Of a stretch of 64,000 bases of DNA, positions 14,214-24,733 are shown one piece after another. Numbering within the stretch: position 1 is the first letter of the stretch; each line of letters opens with the position of its first letter. The stretch is taken from positions 6,386,001 through 6,450,000 of the forward strand of contig NC_091869.1 in assembly GCF_019399895.1 (NCBI RefSeq), in the 5' to 3' direction. The notes beneath the pieces were generated by a model. That model was not told where the DNA came from, made no database searches, and saw nothing but the letters and a program-made list of their open reading frames with translations. The stretch comes from Cardiocondyla obscurior. Taxonomy: Eukaryota; Arthropoda; Insecta; Hymenoptera; Formicidae. A program made the translations under genes and the position numbers.

Positions 14214-15944
14214 TCTCTGGCGAAACAATCCACTTTCCGAGTTCGCAGACGGATAAGTAGATAGAAAATTCAATTATATTTTAATTGTTAATTAAAGTAA
14301 TCGAACTTTTCAAATAAATAAAAAAACTGAGTCGAGATAGGGGTGGCTATTTATCGAGTCGTGTTTTTTTTTTTTTTTCGTAACAGAGTACGTTATTCAC
14401 GCCGCTGATTTATACGTGTTACGGTGTCGTGAAAATACCCGCGTTGCACATACGCTCGCGAGGTATTGAGTTCCGCCGTGTGGATGTTAATAAAACGCGG
14501 AGAGAAAGCGCGAGATAATCCCTCTTCATCGATCATTCGTATTCCGTGCGTCAAAAAGCGTCTAATAATTTCCCGTCGGTGCGACTTAGTTTTACTGGCG
14601 CTTTACTCCGCCCGTAAACCCGCTTAATTTTATTCTGCCTGCCAGGTATGCTCGCGTTTTTCCTCTCGATTGGAGACATCCCGGAGCGAAGCCCGTTAAC
14701 TTGCCCTACCCGTACTTTCTTTGTTCGCCTCGCGCTCTTTTACACGGCACGTGCTGTTTCGCTACGCGGCGGTCGCTCACATTATTCCGGACGCGGTGCA
14801 ATTTACGCCGGGAATTAACGGCACCGAGAAACCTTCCCTCAGGAACTGTAAAGCCACGGACATTTCGCGAATAAGGCAACTTAAAAATTACAATGGGTTT
14901 CGCGAGTATAAATTCCGAACTGATATATGGCAGCGCGTAGCGAGAATAATCCGGCCTTCGTTGGTCGATAAATTTATTCTCGCGAGATTAACTGCCAATT
15001 CTGCGGAGCCGAAGAGGATCCGAGGCAAAAGCTAAAACCGCATGTAGAAGATATTCGATTTAGAGAAAGCAATCTTGGATTTGGGGGCAAAAAAAAAAAA
15101 AAGAAAAAAACGCGGTGTAAGATTAATGCTCTTTCAAATATTGTCTCAAAGCTCTCTTCTATACTGTTCTCTACTCTTTCATTCTACGTTATTAAAAAAT
15201 TAATATATGCGAATTATTATCCTGAGCTAAAGGAGGTAAAGGGAATATCTTATCGGCGATACGTAGGTATAGAAAAGTAACGGTAAGGGAGCCGGGGAGA
15301 CCCTTCTGTGGAAGTCGAGAGAATTTTTATTTGCTTTCGATTATTAATTTACGATCTATAAACATTTCTATTTTGTCAATTTACGAAGGTTCGAGCGTGC
15401 TCATCCTTTTCATCGGCGATCGCCGCGGGCCGATTTATTTCACCAGTCGGTGTGACTCGCAGGGCGCGTATAGCGGCGCCTGTTAATAATTCGCGGCGGT
15501 TGTTACCCTGCGGGCTTTCCATCCCTCCTGCCGCCCTTCCGCCCTTGCGCGAACCGTGCCGCTAGTAACGCAAACACACCGCCGTCTAATTCGGTTAGCC
15601 GGCCCGCAAAAATTATATCCAATTACGCTCCCGTGGCCCTACCAGACAACCGGTGCAACTTCTATCCCTCGACTGTCGTGTTTACTGCCCTGTCTCCCTG
15701 GGACTTTTTATCTTTCGTCTCGCGAAGTTTTTTCGTTTTATACGCGAGCCTTTCAATCATTGACAACGATCTCGACATCGATCGAGAATGCGTAATTTCG
15801 TTAAACATAAAAAAGAAGTCGGATATCTTTTTATACTGTCTTCAGTAATAGTATCCTTTTTGAGAGATCGATGAAAACTGATTTTACAATCAGTAAAAGT
15901 GAGAAATGGTAATGCGCGCGATAAAAAAAATATTCTCTACTCAC

Positions 15945-15987
15945 CGGTCTGATGCGCAGCAGCGGAGTTTATACAGCTGCAGTGATC
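15945..15987 (-). ncRNA. copy A short exon 4 of antisense lncRNA
   Basis: A 43-nt candidate exon between acceptor TATGTTACAG and donor GACCG|GTGAGTAG on the minus strand. The only strongly kept part against copy B is TCCGCTGCTGCGCATCA, next to the donor. The following exon, expected at lower coordinates, was not identified, so the transcript's 3' end is unknown. Confidence 0.45.
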
Positions 15988-16171
15988 CTGTAACATATAA
16001 ATAAAAATTTCGATTATAGAGATGTTGAAAATAAATTTTATTATTTGAAAAAAAAATTTTTAGATGCATTCTAATTATTTTATCATTTAAATAATTAAAA
16101 AAAAATTAAAATGTGTTATTTAAATGGCAAAAGTATTAATTTTTTGAAGAGAAAAAAAAAAGGATTCTTAC

Positions 16172-16496
16172 CAAAACGTTGCTCCGCCGAAGCAGGATGC
16201 CTTTCCGAGGCCTCCTCCTCCTCTCAGTTGGGAGTGTCGAGTCGTCCTTCCGCGCACAAGAAACTCGCGAAAACCGCGACCGTGAATTTAGAATCGCGAG
16301 AACTACTACTAATTTAACACTATTTATCGCGCGATGCTATTACGACACTCCCGTTTGAAAACAAAATCGTATTATAAAATCACCCGCCCGAATACTATGC
16401 GACACTACCGTAAAAACGACCGACGAACCGGCTGCGGTTCGTTTAAATAGTAATATCGGCGGTGACGGCACTTTGAATTCTCCTTGGCACTTTTAT
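16172..16496 (-). ncRNA. copy A module exon 3 of antisense lncRNA
   Basis: On the minus strand the acceptor is CTTTGTTACAG and the donor is CGTTTTG|GTAAGAATCC, 325 nt. Its first 75 bases align with the neighbouring 205-nt exon (shared GAACCGCAGCCGG). Its last 65 bases also align (CTGAGAGGAGGAGGAGGC, hairpin, GGCGGAGC). About 120 extra bases in the middle make it longer. The AT-rich introns that follow both exons are also related, showing an exon-plus-intron tandem duplication. All frames are interrupted. The outer half of the exon differs from copy B at several bases, unlike the inner half. Confidence 0.6.
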
Positions 16497-16673
16497 CTGT
16501 AACAAAGAAATAAAGATTTTCATTGTAGAGATGTTAAAATATTTATCATTACTTTAAAAAAAATCTATACGCGTTTTTAAGTTAATTTATTAATGAAATA
16601 ATTTAAAAACTTTTTTCTGGTTGTCTAAACGGCAAATCTATTAATTTTGTATAGACAAAAAAATGATTCTTAC

Positions 16674-16878
16674 CTTCCGAGTGGCTCCGCAATGCCCGAT
16701 GCCCTTCCTGAGCCTCCTCCTCCTCTCAGAACGTCTGGTATGGTCCGGGATCTTCCTTTGATGCACGAGACATTCGCGAAAGATCTCTCCCAAAATAAAT
16801 CCGACAAACCGGCTGCGGTTCGTATATTAGTTATCGGCGACAACGGTACTTGAGCTCCTCCTCAGGGTCGGTCTTTAT
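16674..16878 (-). ncRNA. copy A module exon 2 of antisense lncRNA
   Basis: On the minus strand the acceptor is TCTTCTGTTTCAG and the donor is CGGAAG|GTAAGAATC, giving a 205-nt exon. It starts ATAAAG, carries ACCGTTGTCGCCGATA and GAACCGCAGCCGG, then TCTGAGAGGAGGAGGAGGC, a potential small hairpin and GCGGAGCC just before the donor. All three frames have early stops, so it reads as noncoding. The same module with changes occurs at 16172-16496 and 50738-50860, so exon and intron were duplicated together. A 68-codon plus-strand frame here is an antisense shadow. Copy B carries the same exon with one base changed. Confidence 0.6.
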
Positions 16879-17152
16879 CTGAAACAGAAGAGAAATTTAT
16901 TTTGTTAGCATTATGATTAATATTCCAGGATGTTGAATCCGCCCGCCGTGACTAAATCGTACCCATAATTGTACTTTATCAGTGTAGGATATCGGTCGCA
17001 CAACTTAAATTCACGCTAGCTAACCTTTTTACGAGCTGAGAATGAAGTTATTTATCAACGCGTAACTGCTCCGATTGACTACGCACTCGACCGGCTGGAC
17101 CAAAGCAGCTTCAAGGTGATTCACCCGGTCACGTAACCATCGTGCGACTCAC

Positions 17153-17206
17153 GTACGCCGCACGAGCCATGTATGTACGCCGCACGAGCCATGTATATAC
17201 GCCGCG
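17153..17206. repeat. 22-bp tandem repeat in copy A
   Basis: Two perfect copies of a 22-mer containing ACGCCGCACGAGCCATGTAT, followed by a partial third. Copy B at the matching place has only one degenerate copy, so this array is specific to A. It lies in intron 1 of the antisense unit. Confidence 0.8.
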
Positions 17207-17414
17207 ACCTCTGCCGTTTTCTTCTCGTTACGCAGCGATCGCGCATGAAAGAATTTTCCACACGTGGTCGGCAGAAACGTTCTTAGTAGTAAAAATTAAT
17301 CCGCAACTAGCTCTCGGAGCTCTGTCGAAAAGGACCTAATCACTTGTTCGGGAGTAACGGCGATCGCTCCGAGGACACGTATGTGATATACACGTAAATG
17401 GGAATAAAACTTAC

Positions 17415-17640
17415 TTTTGAAGAACAAGAACTTTTCACGAGGAGTGTCGGCATGCCAAGCACTCCTTGGAGAAACCAACCCGTCGTGCGTCGCATGTGCG
17501 TAATACTTCCGGCGCACGTGGCTTATCTCCTGCGTAGGTGCTGTGTGCTCGGTAGGCCGGCGAGGGAGAGAGTGAGAGCGGTAGTGCGGCTCGGCGCTCG
17601 CTTCCCCCACCCTATCGCCCTCTCTTCGTCCCTCTCGCCC
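17415..17640 (-). ncRNA. copy A candidate first exon of antisense lncRNA
   Basis: Read on the minus strand, this GC-rich block ends in a good donor (TTCAAAA|GTAAGT, with GT at 17413-17414) conserved in copy B. Before it lies a conserved stem, CCAAG-GAGTG-CTTGG, followed by CATGC. Upstream is a CTCTCAC/CTCTC pyrimidine stretch and a GC-rich region typical of a TATA-less start. The 5' end at 17640 is a guess because no transcription start can be read. A minus-strand frame covers part of it, but the corresponding copy B frame shifts, so coding is not supported. Confidence 0.45.
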
Positions 17641-19280
17641 GTACGTAGTTTAACGCATCGTAAAAGAATTTATGTGCCGAATATTATTTCGAATATTAAT
17701 TGAACGTTAACTTCAATGCATCGCGAGTATGTGACCGGTGTATACTTTTCGATTACTCAATCGCTTGTAATTTGCGTAATTAAGGTAGACAAATGTATAT
17801 AATTAATGTATAAATGTATATAAATTACATTTATAATAAAAAGTGTTTGAAATCGCAAAAACTCCCTAATGTTGAAAATTATTACAGTAAATCAGTCTTT
17901 CTTTTTTTTTTTTTTTTAATAAAATAGAAGAAGAGAAGTAAACGAGGCGCGTTCTATAATGTCCAGTTTTCTATGTAAAAACGTGAGACGAATGAAATGA
18001 GAATTGCAAAACGGTACATGAATAAAACCATAGAAAGTTTCGTTTCATTGCTTAGATTATTTCACCATCGTTTTACTTTTTCTAGTATTATTATGAATGA
18101 CTAGTCATTGTCTTCCATGTCGCTGGCTCTAACGGCGCTTCCGGTTCGACAAACGTCGACGATGGTATCGCTTTGGTTGAACCGTAAAGACTAGAAATGG
18201 AAACTGAAATGTGATAAGACGCGCATTTGCATTCTTAGTAAGGACAATTCTCATTTGCAGTAACGAATGATTCGCGAAAAGTCCGGAATAACTGCTGCGA
18301 ACTGTTCGCATTTCGCTCGGCGAGGTCTAGTTCGATAATTTTCGTCGTTTGCTTCTGAAATTAATTCGCTTTCCGTTTGAAAAGTATTTGCTATTGACGA
18401 CCTACTAAAAATGAAAAAAAAAATAAATAAATAAAAAAAAAACAGCTTGCACGTTTATTATAATTTCGCACTTTTCTCTAATATGATAAAAATAAAGCGA
18501 AAATCGCGAAATTACATTTTAAGAAAATGTTAAAAAAATTTTGACACTCGATCGCTTGTAAAAGCTCGTTACATTTTAAGTCATGCTCTCGCGGAAAGCG
18601 TATTTTCTCCTTACATCACCCTGTCTTGGCAACGAGCAGTAAATACACTCTACCCCATCATTCTCTATTGACGAGCGGGGGAGGATGCGTGGCGGTTTAC
18701 GAAGAAGAGGTGCGGAGGGAGAAGACGCGAGAAGAGGTTTCGCTCGCACTTTCCGGCATGTCCTCGAGAGACTACGTGTCCCAAGACTCAATAAACCTCT
18801 CCACTTCCTCGCTTTTCAAAGGCGGAGGAGATTTTCCCTCCCGCAGGTGTCTCGACGAGTGGTTGGTAAAGATTCGAATCCGCTTTCTCCTCTTTCTTCT
18901 CCTCTGTGTTCGCCCGCGCGCCTCCGCGCCCGACTTCCTTCTCCTTCGTATTCGCTTTTCACTCAGTAGCGCCGGGTAAACATCCGGGGCTACCAATGAT
19001 GTGGCCGCATCCATTGGAAATTGGCAGATTTAGGTGGCGAGGAGCGCGCTTAAACCCACCAATCTTCAGCCGCGAGAATAATCTCGGGCGCTGTTTGCGC
19101 TTGACGGAGATCGCGTCCCCCCTCGATTATTTCCCTCGCACGCATAAATATAACGCGTGCAATTTCTTCCCGCGAGTAACGCCGCGCAATAATTCGTCGC
19201 AGCGAACGGCCCCGTCGCCGAAAGTACAATTTCGTATTCCGTCATTGAGAGAGGAAAGGGTCAACGCCGACGGATAAGAG

Positions 19281-19328
19281 ACACATTGCTGCCGCTCTGG
19301 TGCACCAGCTACCGTGACAGCAATGTGT
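19281..19328. repeat. 11-bp perfect inverted repeat with a palindromic loop
   Basis: ACACATTGCTG (19281-19291) is exactly complementary to CAGCAATGTGT (19318-19328). The 26-base loop contains the perfect palindrome CTGGTGCACCAG (19297-19308). GACG and CGTC just outside can pair after an internal loop. As RNA it could form an imperfect hairpin, but the continuous stem is shorter than a usual miRNA precursor and I recognise no known miRNA. Confidence 0.75.
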
Positions 19329-22300
19329 AACGTGACGTCCGCGCGCGCTCGGCTGAGGGTAGCATAAACTTATATTAAACAATAAAATGCAAATAGAATG
19401 CTTTATACCGCGAGGCGGCGTCGCTACAATTCAGGGCTGCATGCAGTCCGACCCGCGCTACATTTCGCATGCCATGTATGGGGTGTCTCATTTCTCGAAG
19501 AATTTTAAAGCCAAGCGTAAAGATCACCCGCCTCCTCCTCCGATTTTTTTAAATTCTAATTAACTCAATAAGTTTCATGCTGGAAGCATCGCAGGATTAT
19601 ATTCTAAAATTAAATTTTTCGCGTACAAAGCTGATTAACGAAAGTTTCTTTCTCGCAATGTAATTTTTGTGGTAATTTTTCAAAAGACATTTATTGTCGA
19701 GTACTAAGGAAAGATAGCGTTAAATAGAATTTTCATTAAGGCAGGCTTTAAATAGTTTAAGGAATTCTTAGATTAAAGGAGCCGCGATAGTTCTGGGTCA
19801 CCATATGTGTGGCGGCGGCTTACAGAAAACCGTCGTACAATTGAGTTTGCCGTGAAAACGCGGTTGGTTTGAGAACTCGTTGAGAGCAACGAAGGGCCGG
19901 GGGACCGAGCCGAGCCCGGAGAGAGGACGTAATTAAAAAATCACTCGAAGTGACCAATAAAGGTGGCAACTGGCTGGCTTATCTCCTTCACATGGCAAAT
20001 CCTATTGCGGCCCGTTCAAGGAAAGCCCGCCGTTCCGTAGACCATTGTCCACTCGCTATTATTTGTCCCTGTCTTGATTAACGGCGTGCTTTTTATTGTA
20101 TTACTCTTGAAAAGCCCTGTTATTGCGCGAGTTTTACGCCCACGGCGAATTACGACTCTTGCTTCCTGCATAGTGCAAGATGCTCAGATTGCAATTTAAA
20201 TTCGCGTTAGACCCGACAATTTCGCGTTGCTTGCAAAATTCAACTATTCGCAATTAAAGTTTCGCGAGCCCACCCAAGTGCACTTAATACGTATAAAAAT
20301 AATATTGTGATTTTCGGCCGTAATTAAAAATAAAGTATATATCTCGCGAAATGTTTTAACGATTCGATTGGGATGCGGCTCGCGCCGAACGAAGCATGAT
20401 AACTGTTAATTATTGCAAACGTCGGTTTTATATTTCCAGCGAAATATTTCAGTAATCGACCTCGTAAATGCGTTCCGCGCTCCGCTTGCTCTATTTACTA
20501 CTCTCCGCTCCGTGCTCTTCTTTCGTGCCGGCCAGTCAGCAGTATTTTAAAGCGCGTCTTTTTACATTGCCACCATCTGGAACATGGCTCCTCCCCCGGC
20601 GTTAAAAACGCTGGTACTGCGCAATTACCTTGGAAGTTCCCGCGGACAACGCGAGCGTCTCTGAACGATAAATAAAATGTAAATGATTTCAGCGGCGAAT
20701 AAATTCCGGGAAGCGCACCGGCCGCGAGAGCGGAAGTCGAAGGGAGGGAGGGTAGGGGACGATCGAGGCGAGATGCGAGGGGAGGGTTTCGGTAAAGTAC
20801 GTCGTTATAAATGCACTTGGTGCACGCGAGACGAATTGTTCGTTCATTTCCAACTTCAACTCGCGTTCCCTTCTTCATCTGGGTGCGAGTTTTCCGAAAC
20901 ATTTTCCCCGCATTAATGCCCCCCGGCTACGGTATTGAAGTCGGATCTGACCATTATGCAAATATTTCGTATGAAATGTTATAGAGAGACCGGCTATTCT
21001 ATTTCCTACCATCTATTCCGTCTTAATAACTTTTCCTTCTTTGTAATCTTTTCGCATCGCGTTATATATATACATCTTTGCTCTTTGAAAATGAAACTTT
21101 AACGTCGGAAAGAGATATCGCGAAATATAATTCCCGCCGCGAAGAAATTGTAATTATTTCCTCGGGATAAAATCGATACGAAGAAGGATAGGGGACGTAT
21201 ATATAGCATACGTCTTTTCTCTATAAGATCCACCGAATAATGTTTCCACGCGAAGGGAAGGAAGAACCCGCGGTAACGGAAACGCGCACGTGTCGCTGAC
21301 AGTCCTGTCACGTTATCGTCACGTGTCGCATGAATCGAATGTTTTCCCCCTTTGGAAAGACGCCATCTTTCCCGAGTGCGTTTTGTACCGCCGTGGACGT
21401 CTATGGAACGAAGAAACCCCGTTGGATATGCGAGGAGGCGGCGGCCCGTCCGATCTTTTATGCGATCCATATTTCCGAGGATACTCGCGGAATATGAAGT
21501 CGAACCCGTAGCTCTCTAGCCTATTTACGGCTTGGATCGCTGCACTTCGTACCTTGTTATGTAACAGAATTCACTAGCTATCCTCCATGTGGAAGAACGG
21601 GGACGTTAGTTAAATAAATAAGAATCTTATCAACCTAGCTTGTTTGTGAAAATTAGAATTTTCTAATTTTTTTTTTCTTCTTTTAAATCTTATTATTTTC
21701 TGGTGACTTTTTAATTTTTAATATATATTTAGAGTTGATTAGTTTATTTTATAATTAACGTTTCTGCTTTTCTGGCAAAAGTAACACCTACGTAATTTCT
21801 TAAAAGACCAAGTTAGAGGAGAGAGATATTTGACACCTTTGTCTGCTTGAAGAGCGAGAAACGGTCAACGTAGATAATATGTGGTCGAAATTGCTGGTCG
21901 TCCGCGGCGCGTGGGTCGCGTCTCAGAATGCTGACAAGGGGTGGAAGGATGCTGCGGGACGTTGCAAGTATTCGCTAATGCAGCTCGTAGCTCTCGCGAG
22001 ATAGGAGTTTGCTATAGCCGTCGGTGACACTCAGAATGCGCGGTCCTTATCCGAATCTATGCGAGCGTTTATGCTGAGGGCGACTCGTCGTGCGCATTTG
22101 AGAATCCGAAGATTGCATTCCTGGCACTCGTCTGGTAAGCGGCGCTCGTCGCTTTTCCCGCATCCCCTCGTTGCCTCCGCGCTTCATCATCTTTCATTCG
22201 TCATAAGCTACATATTATTAATACCCGCGCGCGACATATCTTTGCACACTTAAGTTTGTATTTTTTTTTTCTTTACACCCGGAAAAGAAACCGCAGAATG

Positions 22301-23837
22301 ATAATTGCGACGTTAATATCGAAGTGACGTATAAATTGAAATAAATATTTTATTAAATTTATTCGAGGCGTACTCTCGAGTTAAAAAAAAAAAATTAATA
22401 AATATATAAAAGGCACTGTTTTGCAGGGATGATTCTTGTTCGCTCTCTATTCATTGTTTTATTTCGCGACGCAAATAAAACAGCCTCCTCGCTTCTGTCT
22501 ATATATACCTTACCCCCAGCCTGTTCTCCATAAGTGGCGCAACGGGGGATATGCGGTGAGACCAACTTTCGAAATTAGGTTGCATCGTCGAAGCACGGGC
22601 CGCGCCGCGCTTCGTTTTCGAATCCCTGCTGCGGCTTAGAAATTCAGCCCATCCGTGAAACGAATTTAGGCTGCGGAATGAAGCGAAGCTCTACAGGCGA
22701 GTGCTTTCCCTCTATCTGTCTATCTACATATCTCTCTCCCGCTCCTCTATCGCTGCAGCGACATGTCTTGTCGTCTACTCCGTTATATACGTATATATGC
22801 TTACATGAGAAGACCCGACGAGAATCGCGAGATTATTGCAGAGGTTTAACGTGTTAGATGTAAATGCAGTCTTTACGACTCTGTCGTGCTGTCTGCACAA
22901 CAGAGCGCAATTTAGAAACAAACTGTCGCGGAAAATGTATAATAGTATAAACATAAACTGGAAGAAATTGAAGTGGCGAACTAAGACGAATGAATGCAAA
23001 CGAACGGGAAATCAAATTAATCTTTTTCGCAATTAGGGTTTTTTTCAGAAACTTCTTCTCGTTTAAAAAAAAAGAAAAAAAAATTAAAAACTTATATTGA
23101 CCTACCGCGGTACAAGGAATAAAAAAATCGTCATATCGTGGATGCGGTATTATTGAAAATTATTGTGCGAGAATTTTGATTCGCGAACTACTGCGTGCGA
23201 GAAACATTTCTCTATGTTTTTTGAGAAACGCAAATATTTCACGGCTTAGATAAAATCCCCCCTCAATGTGACATGTTACGTTTGCGAAAGAACTGGCCAA
23301 GTTATTGCCAATTTTGTCGTGGAAACCTGTGTCTTGAAAGAAAAGTCGGACCGCGTTGATGCCGTGGCGCAAGCGGAACGTGAACGAATGGATAATAATG
23401 CGGAGACGTGAAAAACGAACGAATGAAAATTTCCCGTCGGAAACGTCACGATTGCCGGAAAAGCGGATTACAAAGACGACGGCGCGAGTCGCCGTTCGCG
23501 AAAATCCCCGATTCCTCATATCGCACGATTGAGAGCACAAGAAAATACACGCGAATAAGCCCCCGTGCGTGCGCGCGCCCGCGAGATCGAGCGGCTGTAA
23601 ACGACGTTTTATTTTGTTTACATATATTTCCGGACCAGTTTTAAAAGTGAAATTGAACGAGAAGAATAAAATTGCACGGAAAAAAAAAATTAGTTGCCAA
23701 CTGCTAGACAAAAATTCAATTAAAGGGAGGCATTCCGCGAAACTTGCTTCCGCCGGGATCGCGAAACTTTGCTATAATTTAATTAAAAAAAAAAATCTGT
23801 TCGAACGCAACATTAGAAGGTGAACGCTGTCTCGGGG

Positions 23838-24557
23838 ATTGTTACGTTGTAACGACGCGAGAATCGACGTGAATGCAGCGGGAGAGATTCTTCAGCGGTG
23901 TGCGGCGCGGCGGCACGAAGGGCGACGTGTGACGCAGGAACAAACGAAAACATCGGCGACGTGTGCAGCCGGGGGTGCAAGACGGCGCTTCTCGACGGGC
24001 CGGATTGCAAAATGGCAACCCGCGGGATTATTGTACGTACAAGAGATTTACCGTCTGCGGCCCTTTCGCCGAGCCAAAGGGCGGCCGAGGTCGCTATGGC
24101 AACAGACAGGCGGAAGCCAGCACCTACCCTTCTATTTCCCCGGATGCGAGCCGTCGGCTCCGCCGTCTCTCGCTTCTCTTTGCGTCAAGTGATTCTGTTG
24201 CGCCCCGTCCTGCAGCCTCCACCGCGGCGTTCGTTCTTGTTTTTTTTTTTTTTTTCCTTTTTTCTTTCTCCGCGTATTGCTTTCCCTTTGCGTTCCCGCG
24301 CGCGATCGTTGCGCGTCGTCGTCTCCTCGTTCGCTCTTCAGATCCTCAAACGTCGTCGCGAACCGTTGCGCTCGGTGATCCCGTCTGTCGCGGTTCTTTC
24401 CGTCGGCGATGGAATTTCCGATGAACAAAAGAACGAGCGCTACTCTCACACGCGATATAAGAATCATCGGTCTGCTGGTTTTTGCCGATACGTTTCGGAA
24501 GTATGCACCGCCGCGAGGGGGAATAAAAAATATAAAACTTGACACGAACGAAAGCAC
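23838..24557 (+). other. CpG-rich patch with a long plus-strand frame, possible promoter or alternative exon
   Basis: The longest open frame of the window (23898-24542) crosses this CpG-rich block. It contains an ATG in good context, AAAATGGCAACC, at 24011. Other frames and the opposite strand are also open over much of the block, and the frame runs through a poly-T tract giving a run of Phe, so composition explains its length. No domain was recognised. An unmethylated CpG promoter or enhancer inside the intron is a reasonable alternative. Confidence 0.25.
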
Positions 24558-24707
24558 AAAAAAATTTTTTTCTTTTTTTTTCTTTTTTTTTTTTTTTTTT
24601 GGCTTTTATTGCATATTGAATGAAATATTTATTTTTAAGCCGAAAAGTTTTACGGATTGCCCGAATGATAGTGCACAGATTTAAACGACATTCAATATTA
24701 ATTTCCA

Positions 24708-24733
24708 AATGCATATGCATATGCATGTGCATT
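24708..24733. repeat. short palindromic GCATAT repeat
   Basis: A run built from ATGCAT units (AATGCATATGCATATGCAT, then GTGCATT) that is self-complementary over most of its length. It resembles clustered octamer-type or POU sites but has no further support. Confidence 0.6.

Larger units (their letters stand above)
12834..15930. other. Rbp6 upstream intron segment with a recursive splice site
   Basis: Apart from the recursive splice site at 14207/14208 no gene was supported. A weaker ratchet-like junction, CTGCCAG|GTATGC, is at 14645/14646. Poly-T at about 14366-14379 and poly-A near 15091-15109 are simple tracts. The frame at 14721-15035 has no recognisable domain. Confidence 0.5.
15930..17735 (-). 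repeat. copy A of a duplicated minus-strand spliced unit
   Basis: About 1.8 kb that is homologous and collinear with 48630-50430, in direct orientation at an offset near 32,694. It contains, on the minus strand, a GC-rich candidate first exon, two related module exons, a 43-nt exon and three short introns with matching GT and AG ends. Similarity is uneven. The 16342-17073 part is nearly identical to its partner. The intron at 15988-16171 and the region beyond 17074 are clearly diverged. It does not look like a standard transposon, since no terminal repeats or transposase frame were seen. Confidence 0.9.

Noticed and set aside
16647..16853. 68-codon plus-strand frame duplicated at 49341-49547 with identical translation
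   Set aside because: Identity follows from the near-identical DNA tract. The frame starts in intron sequence, is antisense to well-formed minus-strand exons, and resembles no known protein.
22560..22640. Possible tRNA B-box-like TTCGAATCC
   Set aside because: No A box, acceptor stem or cloverleaf pairing could be built.
23160..23711. 183-codon minus-strand frame
   Set aside because: Begins at a TTG, includes translated poly-A sequence, has no domain, and overlaps frames on the other strand; length fits chance in CpG-rich DNA.
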